Source: Sulfurimonas indica (GTDB lineage Bacteria > Campylobacterota > Campylobacteria > Campylobacterales > Sulfurimonadaceae). Taken from it: a DNA stretch of 56,350 bases. How positions within the stretch are numbered: position 1 is the first letter of the stretch; each line of letters begins with the position of its first letter. The position numbers and the translations under genes are program-made. Location: positions 1-56,350 of the forward strand of contig NZ_SDID01000017.1 in NCBI RefSeq assembly GCF_009192995.1, given 5' to 3'. Shown here piece by piece: positions 48,585 through 56,350 of the stretch. The notes under the pieces are model-generated. The model made no database searches, was not told the DNA's origin, and saw only the letters and a list, made by a program, of their open reading frames with translations.

Positions 48585-50738
48585 TTAATTTTTATAGGCG
48601 TCATCACTACGTACAAGATGGATGACTTTAATTTTTGACTCTATTTTAGCACGAAGTCTATTAATATCGGCTTCTTTTGTTGTAAAAATCAGCTCACAAT
48701 ATTGAATATAATCAGAATGTTCTTTCCCTAGCTCAATCGATAATATATCAATATCTAATTTCACAAGATATGTTAAAAACTCGGCCAATGCACCCTTTTC
48801 ATTATGCAGTGATGCAATAAGCTTATACCTGTAAAGGTTTTCCTGTGTCCACTTGACAAATACCATAGGTTCGTTAGCCTCAAGTTTTTTCGCAGCATTG
48901 GAACACATTTTATGGTGTACGTGAGCCTTACCCTTTTCTAAAAACGCCATCACTTCATCACCCGGTTTTGGATGACAACAGTAATCAAAAACAACATCAC
49001 TGATACCAGTCGTAGCGTAAACTTCCAAGCCTGCGAATTCATACTTTTTCACTTTAAATCTGTGACGTGAGATAAATGCTTTAAAGCGACTGTTTTTACT
49101 GATCTCCGTAACATATTTGTGGATGACATTTTTAAAATGCTCAATATCATTTGGCAGGTTTGCAAGTGAATCACACTTGTTCTTTTTAAACCACTCTTCA
49201 ACACGTGAATAGCTCAAGCTCATCGCAGTAGCAACAATACTGATAGCTGATTTTGCATTAATCTCACGCAGACGTGCATTACAGTTTAGCTTCATATTTG
49301 TCTTTGCTTTTGAAGTCTTGACTGCATCTATCCAGGAACATCGAGTTTGAATTTCATCTCCGGAGATGATTTTAACGATATCTCCATTATTGAGTTCAGT
49401 TAACAATGAAGATCGTGTTTTATTAATAAGTGCTGCCGTTGCTTTATTTCCTACCTCACTGTGTACCGCATAAGCAAAGTCAAGTGCCACAGCTCCACGA
49501 GGAAGCGTAAAAGCATCTCCTTTTGGAGAAAAGACCGAGATATCTTCAGAGTAGAGATCATTTTTGATAAGCGCATAAAAATCCTCAACTGATTCATTCT
49601 GATACTGCAGATTATCCAGCCAATCAAGTTTGATGTTGTTACCACCGCTTTTATACTTCCAGTGTGCAGCCACTCCAAGCTCAGCGGTTTTATGCATCTC
49701 ATAGGTACGGATTTGAACTTCGAAAATTGCCGTTTTATGAAAAACAGTCGTATGAATCGTTTGATATCCGTTGTCTTTTGCAACGGCAATGTAATCTTTA
49801 AAACGAGATGCAAGTGGACGGAAATTCAAATGAACATGCCCTAAAGCGTCATAACACTTGATAGGCTCTTTTGTAAGAATTCGTACAGCCAAAAGATCCA
49901 GTACTTCATCAATACTGACGCCCTTTCTCTGCATCTTCAGGTAAATCGAGTAACGATGCTTGATACGTGAAAGGACTTCAAAATCATCTTCACAGAAACC
50001 ATTTTTGATAAGTATTTTAGAGATGGACTCTTTAAACTCACTGAGTTTCATCTCCATGGCATGATAGTTGGTATCTAAATAGTTGTCTATGTGATGTTTC
50101 TCTTCTGGAAAAAGATAGGCAAAACTCAAATCTTCGAGAATATTTTTGAGAAAACTAATACCCAAACGATGTGCAATAGGAGCATATACAACAAGTGTCT
50201 CTTCTGCGATTCTTTTTTGTTTGTGTGTAGGAAGTGCATCAAGGGTAAGCATATTATGCAGTCTGTCACACAGTTTTACAACCAAGACCCGTACGTCTTC
50301 AATACTTGCTAGCAGCATCTTTCTAAATGAAAGTGCTGATACAACAAGCTTCTCATCAGAGTATGAAGGTACTAATTCACTGTCACGAATGACATCTATC
50401 TTTGTCAATCCCGAGACCAGATGTGCCACATCCTTGCCAAACTTCTCTTCAATCTCTAAAATAGAGATGTTTGTGTCTTCAACGACATCATGCAAAAGAG
50501 CTGATATTGCCATAGACTCATCATTGGTAAGTGCAGCGACAATAGAAGCGACCAAGATAGGGTGGACAATATAAGGCTCTCCACTCTTTCGAAACTGCTC
50601 TTTATGCGCTTCTATCGAAAAATCAAGAGCTTGTTTTAAAAATTCTGTTGGAGGTATTTGTGAGAATAGATAAGAAGATGCTGAATCAACATCACGAAGA
50701 TGCTTGATCTTTTCAATACTTAGTTGATCCAGTCCCAA
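48585..50738 (-). CDS. spoT: Bifunctional (p)ppGpp synthetase/hydrolase
   Basis: Controls the stringent response. Domains in order: HD hydrolase (HKEQFRKSGEPYIVHPILVA and LLHDVVEDTNIS at about residues 40-90), synthetase (SRIKHRYSIYLKMQRKGVSI, DLLAVRIL), TGS (FSPKGDAFTLPRGAVALDFAYAVH), and a C-terminal ACT domain. 717 residues, normal. Campylobacterota usually carry only this one RelA/SpoT enzyme. Confidence 0.96.
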   Translation of the reverse strand: MGLDQLSIEKIKHLRDVDSASSYLFSQIPPTEFLKQALDFSIEAHKEQFRKSGEPYIVHPILVASIVAALTNDESMAISALLHDVVEDTNISILEIEEKFGKDVAHLVSGLTKIDVIRDSELVPSYSDEKLVVSALSFRKMLLASIEDVRVLVVKLCDRLHNMLTLDALPTHKQKRIAEETLVVYAPIAHRLGISFLKNILEDLSFAYLFPEEKHHIDNYLDTNYHAMEMKLSEFKESISKILIKNGFCEDDFEVLSRIKHRYSIYLKMQRKGVSIDEVLDLLAVRILTKEPIKCYDALGHVHLNFRPLASRFKDYIAVAKDNGYQTIHTTVFHKTAIFEVQIRTYEMHKTAELGVAAHWKYKSGGNNIKLDWLDNLQYQNESVEDFYALIKNDLYSEDISVFSPKGDAFTLPRGAVALDFAYAVHSEVGNKATAALINKTRSSLLTELNNGDIVKIISGDEIQTRCSWIDAVKTSKAKTNMKLNCNARLREINAKSAISIVATAMSLSYSRVEEWFKKNKCDSLANLPNDIEHFKNVIHKYVTEISKNSRFKAFISRHRFKVKKYEFAGLEVYATTGISDVVFDYCCHPKPGDEVMAFLEKGKAHVHHKMCSNAAKKLEANEPMVFVKWTQENLYRYKLIASLHNEKGALAEFLTYLVKLDIDILSIELGKEHSDYIQYCELIFTTKEADINRLRAKIESKIKVIHLVRSDDAYKN

Positions 50739-50742
50739 GAGA

Positions 50743-50964
50743 TTACTTCTCTTTTTTAGTAAAGCCTTTAATTACGATAAGGCCTTCAGCGATTTCCATA
50801 AGTGCCAAGTCAGCTGATTTAATATGGCTAGTATTTACATTCAGTTTGCTTGTTGCACCATTCTCCAACTCATCTGTTCTTTTTGAAACTGCAATTGCCA
50901 ACTGATAACGATCAACATTTGGATTTTGTTCTAAAACTTTGGCTGTTAACTCTTCAACTTTCAT
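50743..50964 (-). CDS. rpoZ: RNA polymerase omega subunit
   Basis: 73 residues. The family's DRYQLAIAVSKRTDELENGA region is present and the N-terminal MKVEELTAKVLEQNPNV fits. Short for omega but typical of the phylum. It lies between pyrH (10-base gap) and spoT (4-base gap), an arrangement like rpoZ-spoT elsewhere. Confidence 0.92.
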   Translation of the reverse strand: MKVEELTAKVLEQNPNVDRYQLAIAVSKRTDELENGATSKLNVNTSHIKSADLALMEIAEGLIVIKGFTKKEK

Positions 50965-50974
50965 TTCTTTTCCT

Positions 50975-51697
<723 letters not shown>

Positions 51698-51713
51698 TTA
51701 TAAAAATCCGTGA

Positions 51714-51719
51714 ATTATA
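51714..51719 (-). promoter_or_regulatory. -10 box for the pyrH operon
   Basis: TTTTTTAGTATAATTC on the minus strand, 29 bases before the pyrH ATG, after a T-run. Confidence 0.5.
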
Positions 51720-51754
51720 CTAAAAAATGGCTTTAAATCTGCTTTGGAGTAAGT

Positions 51755-52927
51755 TTAATCTTCCATTGCAAACTTTGTCGTAAACTTTTTATCCATGGTC
51801 AATTCATGCCTTATAAACCATTCTTTCAGTATTACAAAAAGATCATAACTGTTTTTTTTGCTAGAAAGAGAAAGATTTGTGCCAAATTCTTTTAAAAGTT
51901 TTTTAAATTCATGGTGTGCATTTATATGCGCATCAATATCTGCATAGTTCATATCTGACATAAATTTCTCTTCTGCCTTAAAATGGATATCAATATACCT
52001 GTCCAACAGAGAAAAATAGATGTTTACATCTGTCTTCTCTGCCATATCTTTATTTTTCAACTCTTCATAGAGTTTATTTAAAAGACTCGCTATTATCATA
52101 TGCTGTGTATCAAATGCATAATTATTCACTGAATATTTTTCGCTCCATACGATATAAGCGTTGGGGTCGTCTATCTCATTTACTGCTTTAACAAACTTTA
52201 CAAACTTATCTATTGGTAAAGGTTTTGAATAGTAATATCCCTGAACTTCATCACACTGATTTTCATATAACCAAGTGACCTGTTTCATACTCTCAGCACC
52301 TTCAGCAACAACGTTTAAATCTAATTTTTTTGCAAGATAGATGATAGAATCGATAATTTTAAGCGTTTTTTCATCATCATTTTCGATACCATCTACAAAA
52401 GCCTTATCTATTTTAATTGTATCTATCGGAAAATCTTTTAAGTAGAGTAGAGATGAGTAGCCTGTTCCAAAATCATCAATAGCTATCTTAAAGCCCTTCT
52501 CCTTCAATGTGTTCATTTTAGATATTGTACCTTGAACATCATCTATAAGTGCATATTCTGTCAGCTCTATTTCAAACTGTGATAGAAAATCTGTAGTAAA
52601 ATTAAAAATATTTTCTAGGTTTTCTAAAAAACAGTCCTGCCTAAAATGAGTGGATGAGACATTAAATGAGATAGTAATATCATCTTGTGCCATCATAGAG
52701 ATGTATCTTGAGTCTTCTATCAAGCGGTTAAAAACCCATCTGTCTATATCGATTATTTCACCACTCTCTTCTGCTTGTGGTATAAACTCAGAAGGCATGA
52801 TAATTCCATCTTTACCCTCTAGTCGAATAAGTGCTTCAGCGGATTCTACTTTTTTTGTATGCAGATTAATTTTTGGTTGATAATACAGCGTAAAAAGATT
52901 ATTTTGTATAGCTTTTTGGATCTTCAT
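51755..52927 (-). CDS. EAL-domain c-di-GMP phosphodiesterase fused to bacteriohemerythrin
   Basis: EAL domain (about residues 1-245) with substrate-binding and catalytic motifs intact: YYQPKINL, EAL at 31-33, SFNVSSTHF, ELTE, IAIDDFGTGYSSL, KIDKAFV, VVAEG and EVQGYYYSKPLP. From about residue 258 a hemerythrin domain follows, with all seven di-iron ligands at H276, H315, E319, H334, H338, H374 and D379. This suggests hydrolysis of c-di-GMP controlled by oxygen or nitric oxide. The frame continues in register into the GGDEF gene upstream; only nine codons and one TAA lie between them. The ATG at 52927 has AAGAGAAG just before it. Confidence 0.88.
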   Translation of the reverse strand: MKIQKAIQNNLFTLYYQPKINLHTKKVESAEALIRLEGKDGIIMPSEFIPQAEESGEIIDIDRWVFNRLIEDSRYISMMAQDDITISFNVSSTHFRQDCFLENLENIFNFTTDFLSQFEIELTEYALIDDVQGTISKMNTLKEKGFKIAIDDFGTGYSSLLYLKDFPIDTIKIDKAFVDGIENDDEKTLKIIDSIIYLAKKLDLNVVAEGAESMKQVTWLYENQCDEVQGYYYSKPLPIDKFVKFVKAVNEIDDPNAYIVWSEKYSVNNYAFDTQHMIIASLLNKLYEELKNKDMAEKTDVNIYFSLLDRYIDIHFKAEEKFMSDMNYADIDAHINAHHEFKKLLKEFGTNLSLSSKKNSYDLFVILKEWFIRHELTMDKKFTTKFAMED

Positions 52928-52954
52928 ATCTTCTCTTAATAATTTTTCTATCGA

Positions 52955-53542
52955 TTACTTTAAGGCATTACGCGTTGCACGGTCAATCAGCAGCTTTGCA
53001 TCAGTCCCGTCGTTTGGATACTTCGAGTAACCGATACTTAAGTTATACTCTATATGGTATTTTGTGTTGATATGAGGTTTTTCAGAGAAAGCCACTTTTA
53101 TTCTATCAATTATGATATGATAATTTTTTTCATCAAGGTATTCATTAAACACAATGATAAAACCGTCATCTGTGATATGTCCGACAATATCCTCATCACG
53201 AATCGAAGAGAGAAGTCTGTTGCTCGCTTCATACATGAACTCATCTGCTAACTCTTTTGAGCGAATTTTCACATCATGATAGTTCATTATTTTTATGACA
53301 GTAATAAGAAAGGTCTGATTATGGCGCAATGCTCTCTCAATCTGCTCGCTGAGGACAAGCTCAATATTTGCACGATTGGGAAGATCACTTACAGGATTAA
53401 AGTAGGCACTTCGGATAAGTGCATTGTCATTTTCATTATGCCGCTTTATTGTTTTAAAAAATCTAAAATTAAAATATAAACTTATAAAAAATAATAAAGC
53501 AAATACTGCAGCTAAATACTGATATAAATCACCCTCCAACAT
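52955..53542 (-). CDS. Membrane-bound degenerate GGDEF protein (likely split from the EAL-hemerythrin gene)
   Basis: 195 residues: one membrane helix (LAAVFALLFFISLYFNFRFF, about residues 10-29), then a GGDEF domain (NPVSDLPNRANIELVLSEQI ... IEYNLSIGYSKYPNDGTDAK). The signature is TDDGF (residues 124-128) instead of GGDEF, so cyclase activity is unlikely, while the RxxD inhibitory site is kept as RDED at 115-118, exactly five residues before. It ends at TAA 52955-52957 at the normal end of GGDEF domains, in the same frame as the EAL-hemerythrin gene. Ribosome site GAGGTG before the ATG. Either an independent subunit or half of one interrupted protein. Confidence 0.8.
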   Translation of the reverse strand: MLEGDLYQYLAAVFALLFFISLYFNFRFFKTIKRHNENDNALIRSAYFNPVSDLPNRANIELVLSEQIERALRHNQTFLITVIKIMNYHDVKIRSKELADEFMYEASNRLLSSIRDEDIVGHITDDGFIIVFNEYLDEKNYHIIIDRIKVAFSEKPHINTKYHIEYNLSIGYSKYPNDGTDAKLLIDRATRNALK

Positions 53543-53601
53543 TGCTCACACCTCATAATCTATTTACTTCATTGTATCATAAATTATGTTAAAAGATAAA
53601 T

Positions 53602-55518
53602 TCACTTCTCATACAGCATGATAAAAGGAATAATCTCTGAAAAAACAACAGCTCTTTTTCTCTCATCACTATGTAGTATCAACTCCAACATCTGAGCGAT
53701 ATTCTCATCGATTTCAGGTACAAGTTTTCTGATATCTTCAAGTTTTTCACTCTTGATAACATTCGTAAAACGCTCATAAGAGCTATATGCTTCTTTTTTT
53801 GCAAACTGATAATAAAGTTTTCTTCCAAGCTCAAATACCTCAAATTCTTCATTCTTTCCGGTAGTGACTTTCGTCTCAAAACCAAAATCAATGTTGATGT
53901 TTTTTGCTCGCATATAGGCTAAAAGCATCATCATAAAGCCAATCTTGGCACTGGTGAAATTACGTAGTACTCTGTCTGTAAAACGCTCAAAGCTCTCACT
54001 TGGCTCACGCAGACGTCTATACTCAAGCATCAATGATTCAACATAATACTTAGCATACTCAAGCGGAGCACCTTTAAGTACAGTATGCCCTTCAACAGCA
54101 CCCTCACCTGCTAGTTTACCGCCAAGATAGATATTGACACCACTGCCGTTAATACCACCCACTTTCGCCTTACAGCCTTCAAAACCGATATCTCCAAGTC
54201 CGTGAATCCCACATCCTTTGACACAAGCTGACCAGTACATACGAACACGTCCAGCTTCAAGTGGTACTTTTTCATCCAAGTAACTTGCCATTGTTATGGC
54301 ATCGTTTTTGTTCTCTATCACACCAAAAGGACAGTGTTCTGTCCCAGCACAGGCGATCAAATGGTTAAAATATGGAGTATTTAAACTTTTATACTCTTCA
54401 AAATATGGCTCATGCAAGAGTCCATCTACATCTTTAACACCCATAATGTAAAAACTCTGCTCCATATCAAGACGGATATTACCATCCCCATAGACTTCAG
54501 AAAGACGTGCAGCTTCCATCATGGAGGAACCTTTGAAAATTCCAGAAGGCACAACAACATGTACACCGAAACTTCCATCACGCAGCTGCACTTTTCCCTG
54601 ATCTGGCTCATAGTAGTCCATCTTGGTCATCGTCTCACCGGCAGTCGCAAAATCTATGCCTGCATGCTCACGAATTGCCTTTGCCATCTCTTCTATACCT
54701 ATGGCTTCTATAAGAAAGTGTAATCTGTTTTTGTTTCTGTTGTCACGAAATCCATAACGTTTAAATATCTCTATGATTGCACTAAATGCAGTAAGAACCT
54801 CATCCTCATTTTTTAAAAAGATATTGGCAGATTTTCCGACAACTCCAACTTTTCCGCCAAGGTACATATTGTAACCATAAACTCCATCTTTTTGCGCAAG
54901 AACAAATGATGCATCATGACAAAAGATATTACAGCGGTTAGAGATATTACCCGTAATTGCCGTGTTGAATTTTCTAGGCAGCGCAGATATCCACTCATAG
55001 TTATGTAAAAAGATATCTTGCATTTTAAGCAGTATATGGTGCGATGGAAGAACGTTATCAAAGGCTTTATCATCAAAAGGATCAGCCATAATCCCACGAA
55101 TATTATCTACACCGGTCTGATAAGCATCAATCCCAACAGCTTCAAGACGCTTAATGATAGTAGGCAGATCTTCTATGCGTAAATAACGAAGTTCGCACTG
55201 TGCACGCGTTGTTAGATCTATGTAGTCTTGACCGAACTCTTTGGCACACTCCCCTATTACCTTAGCTTGAGCAGCATTCATATAACCACCCGGGATACGG
55301 AGTTTCAACATAAAACGCTCAGGAGTAGCAGGTCTGTCATAAATCCCAAAACACTTTAAAAAGTAGGATTTATCTTCATCAGGAATGGAAGCATATCCAT
55401 TCTTAGCATACTCCTCAAGCTTTTCATAAGCCTCTTTTGGAGATTTTAACTCTTTGAGTTTTTCAATTTTATTGAGCTTTTTGCTTCTTGCTTCATATGC
55501 TTTTTGTAAGACTTCCAT
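53602..55518 (-). CDS. Siroheme ferredoxin-dependent nitrite/sulfite reductase family protein
   Basis: 638 residues with two NiR/SiR ferredoxin-like halves (LRIPGGYMNAAQAKVIGECA ... QCELRYLRIEDL and VQLRDGSFGVHVVVPSGIFK). The 4Fe-4S/siroheme ligands are the CAGTEHC motif (about residue 390) and CVKGCGIHG (about 432). It reduces nitrite to ammonia or sulfite to sulfide; NirA-type nitrite reduction is favoured by the overall layout but not proved. After the family core (about residue 520) there is an extra C-terminal helical part of about 115 residues. The only nitrogen/sulfur-assimilation gene in this part of the window. Confidence 0.88.
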   Translation of the reverse strand: MEVLQKAYEARSKKLNKIEKLKELKSPKEAYEKLEEYAKNGYASIPDEDKSYFLKCFGIYDRPATPERFMLKLRIPGGYMNAAQAKVIGECAKEFGQDYIDLTTRAQCELRYLRIEDLPTIIKRLEAVGIDAYQTGVDNIRGIMADPFDDKAFDNVLPSHHILLKMQDIFLHNYEWISALPRKFNTAITGNISNRCNIFCHDASFVLAQKDGVYGYNMYLGGKVGVVGKSANIFLKNEDEVLTAFSAIIEIFKRYGFRDNRNKNRLHFLIEAIGIEEMAKAIREHAGIDFATAGETMTKMDYYEPDQGKVQLRDGSFGVHVVVPSGIFKGSSMMEAARLSEVYGDGNIRLDMEQSFYIMGVKDVDGLLHEPYFEEYKSLNTPYFNHLIACAGTEHCPFGVIENKNDAITMASYLDEKVPLEAGRVRMYWSACVKGCGIHGLGDIGFEGCKAKVGGINGSGVNIYLGGKLAGEGAVEGHTVLKGAPLEYAKYYVESLMLEYRRLREPSESFERFTDRVLRNFTSAKIGFMMMLLAYMRAKNINIDFGFETKVTTGKNEEFEVFELGRKLYYQFAKKEAYSSYERFTNVIKSEKLEDIRKLVPEIDENIAQMLELILHSDERKRAVVFSEIIPFIMLYEK

Positions 55519-55542
55519 ACTATTATTATAACTCCAATTTAT

Positions 55543-55548
55543 ATTATA
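55543..55548 (-). promoter_or_regulatory. -10 box for the siroheme reductase gene
   Basis: AGTATATAATATAA on the minus strand, 25 bases before the ATG. GGAG lies 13 bases before the ATG, which is a rather wide spacing for a ribosome site. Confidence 0.35.
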
Positions 55549-55747
55549 TACTAGAATTATATTCTATTTTTAGGCAGTTTCTATTAATTTTTTGATTATT
55601 TTTTAGACAGTAAACTTTAGATATAAAAAACTTTCGTAAGTAACATTTTGTATATTATGTAAGATATTGAACAGTTAACATACAAAAAATGTGTTTATTT
55701 ATTTGGAATATATTGACTCTTTTTGATAGAATGTTTGTTAATAAATA

Positions 55748-55779
55748 GTTGCCTCGGACGCTTCGCTTACCGAGGCAAC
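55748..55779. repeat. GC-rich inverted repeat 1
   Basis: Arms GTTGCCTCGG (55748-55757) and CCGAGGCAAC (55770-55779) are perfect complements, with a 12-base loop holding GCTTCGC. The composition is out of keeping with the AT-rich surroundings. No T-run follows on either strand, so it is not an ordinary terminator. Confidence 0.85.
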
Positions 55780-55815
55780 TGGGGCGCGGGTTAAACACCC
55801 ACGCCCCAGTTAGAT
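55777..55815. repeat. GC-rich inverted repeat 2, ending in GTTAGAT
   Basis: Arms AACTGGGGCG (55777-55786) and CGCCCCAGTT (55802-55811) pair fully, and inside them GGGT/ACCC pair around the loop TAAAC. It shares AAC with repeat 1, so the two hairpins compete for three bases. The 3' side ends GTTAGAT (55809-55815), which fits the integron core consensus GTTRRRY. The partner RYYYAAC on the left is absent. Confidence 0.75.
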
Positions 55816-55828
55816 AAAAAGGTAAACA

Positions 55829-56350
55829 ATGGACAAAAAAATCGATATAGCAAAAAATGATGTTGTATTAAATATTTCACAAAATATATTTGCTGATATT
55901 ATTTTAAACTTTTTGGGGAATAAACAAATCCTTTCATATGAAAATGAAAATGATTTTCATATTACATTGAATGATATAGAACAATTTTATTATTTAATTG
56001 ATGAAAAAATACATAAAGAAAATTATACGAATATAGACTATTTTTCAGTATTGATATCCTATCATGACAAAACTAAACGAGAAATCAATGGTATAAATTC
56101 TTTAAAAACATATTTAGAGACAAGAGATGTTTCTCCAAGAAATATTATTCTTACATGGAATATAATACTAGATTTTCCAAATACACAAACAATAGAAAAT
56201 CAAAAAATTGAAGTATCTTTTAATACAGAAGAATCAAATAAAAGTATTATGCTTAAAATAGAACACACTAATCAAGCATGGGGAATTGAAATTCTAAATT
56301 TATTAAAAGATCACCTAAGTTCAAATCATAAATGCAATTTTCTTGAAGAA
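55829..56350 (+). CDS. Unrecognised AT-rich gene, incomplete at the window end
   Basis: ATG at 55829 follows AAAAAGG with good spacing. The frame stays open for 174 codons to the end of the window. It reads as a soluble protein rich in Asn, Ile, Lys and Glu, with alternating strands and helices and no visible signal or membrane segment. Strand-like parts such as SFNTEESNKSIMLKIEH and NIILTWNIILDFP suggest a mixed alpha/beta fold. I cannot place it in a family. The very high A+T codon use and the GC-rich hairpins just before it make it look like an accessory gene. Confidence 0.65.
   Translation, partial: MDKKIDIAKNDVVLNISQNIFADIILNFLGNKQILSYENENDFHITLNDIEQFYYLIDEKIHKENYTNIDYFSVLISYHDKTKREINGINSLKTYLETRDVSPRNIILTWNIILDFPNTQTIENQKIEVSFNTEESNKSIMLKIEHTNQAWGIEILNLLKDHLSSNHKCNFLEE

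Larger units (their letters stand above)
55519..55828. other. 310-base intergenic region, AT-rich then abruptly GC-rich
   Basis: The first 229 bases are very AT-rich with no open frame that I would trust. They hold the presumed promoter of the siroheme reductase at their left end. From 55748 the composition switches to a GC-rich pair of hairpins, then to the ribosome site of the last gene (AAAAAGG, 55816-55822). Confidence 0.8.

Noticed and set aside
55748-55811. Rho-independent terminator reading of the double hairpin
   Set aside because: Neither strand has a T-run after the stems, and the gene on the left is transcribed away from it.
55777-55815. Calling the hairpin a definite integron attC site
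   Set aside because: Only the right-hand GTTRRRY core is present. The left-hand RYYYAAC core and the unpaired central spacer and extrahelical bases of a real attC are not seen, and there is no integrase in the window.

Overview
The window is chromosomal DNA of a Campylobacterota (Epsilonproteobacteria) bacterium, most like a sulfur-oxidising chemolithotroph of the Sulfurimonas type. The evidence is gene order and gene content. The order parA-parB-atpF'-atpF-atpH-atpA-atpG-atpD-atpC followed by exbB/tolQ-exbD/tolR-tolA-tolB-pal, and the rpsO / Rrf2 regulator / flhA / DHH neighbourhood, are arrangements I associate with this phylum. Sulfide:quinone oxidoreductase, sulfite dehydrogenase SorAB and a DUF3373-type outer-membrane protein point to sulfur oxidation. 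The DNA is AT-rich with very compact operons, and many promoters carry a TATAAT box after a T-rich stretch rather than a clear -35 box.

Layout. 1-140: two tRNA genes (Asp partial, Lys) on the minus strand. 215-1303: cinA-like gene, divergent from a plus-strand run to 8574 (ileS, a 35-residue membrane peptide, gatA, two unassigned genes, guaB, an RDD membrane protein). 8564-29116 is almost entirely minus strand. It holds rplU-rpmA, obgE-proB-fmt-birA-parA-parB, the F1/stalk genes of ATP synthase, the Tol-Pal envelope system, and slyD, a degenerate AAA+ regulator, fabD, a nitrilase, mtn/mqnB and a TtcA-like gene. 29202-32716: a sulfide:quinone oxidoreductase cluster with a porin-like protein and a cytochrome-like protein that lacks a heme motif. 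32904-38256: metabolic and housekeeping genes (ridA, thioredoxin-like, dapE, trpC, TPR lipoprotein, YkgJ-type, methyltransferase). 38309-43254: kdsB, then rpsO on the other strand, then Rrf2 regulator-flhA-DHH. 43267-51685, minus: sorAB downstream of pyrH-rpoZ-spoT-tyrS-npd-amiC. 51755-55518, minus: an EAL-hemerythrin protein, a degenerate GGDEF protein and a siroheme nitrite/sulfite reductase. 55519-56350: AT-rich spacer, a striking GC-rich double hairpin, and an unrecognised AT-rich gene running off the end.

How the genes work together. Most are core functions: translation (ileS, tyrS, gatA, fmt, L21, L27, S15), energy (ATP synthase, Sqr, SorAB), envelope (Tol-Pal, KdsB, DapE, AmiC), segregation (ParAB), stringent response (SpoT, RpoZ), purine and pyrimidine supply (GuaB, PyrH). 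The parts most worth attention are (1) the GGDEF/EAL-hemerythrin locus, where one in-frame TAA splits what looks like a single TM-GGDEF-EAL-hemerythrin protein, (2) the GC-rich tandem palindromes and unknown gene at the right end, (3) a membrane-protein gene whose coding frame extends upstream to an apparent AUA start, and (4) the Tat-exported Sqr cluster with its heme-less cytochrome-like protein. I saw no CRISPR array, prophage, transposase or integrase in the window.
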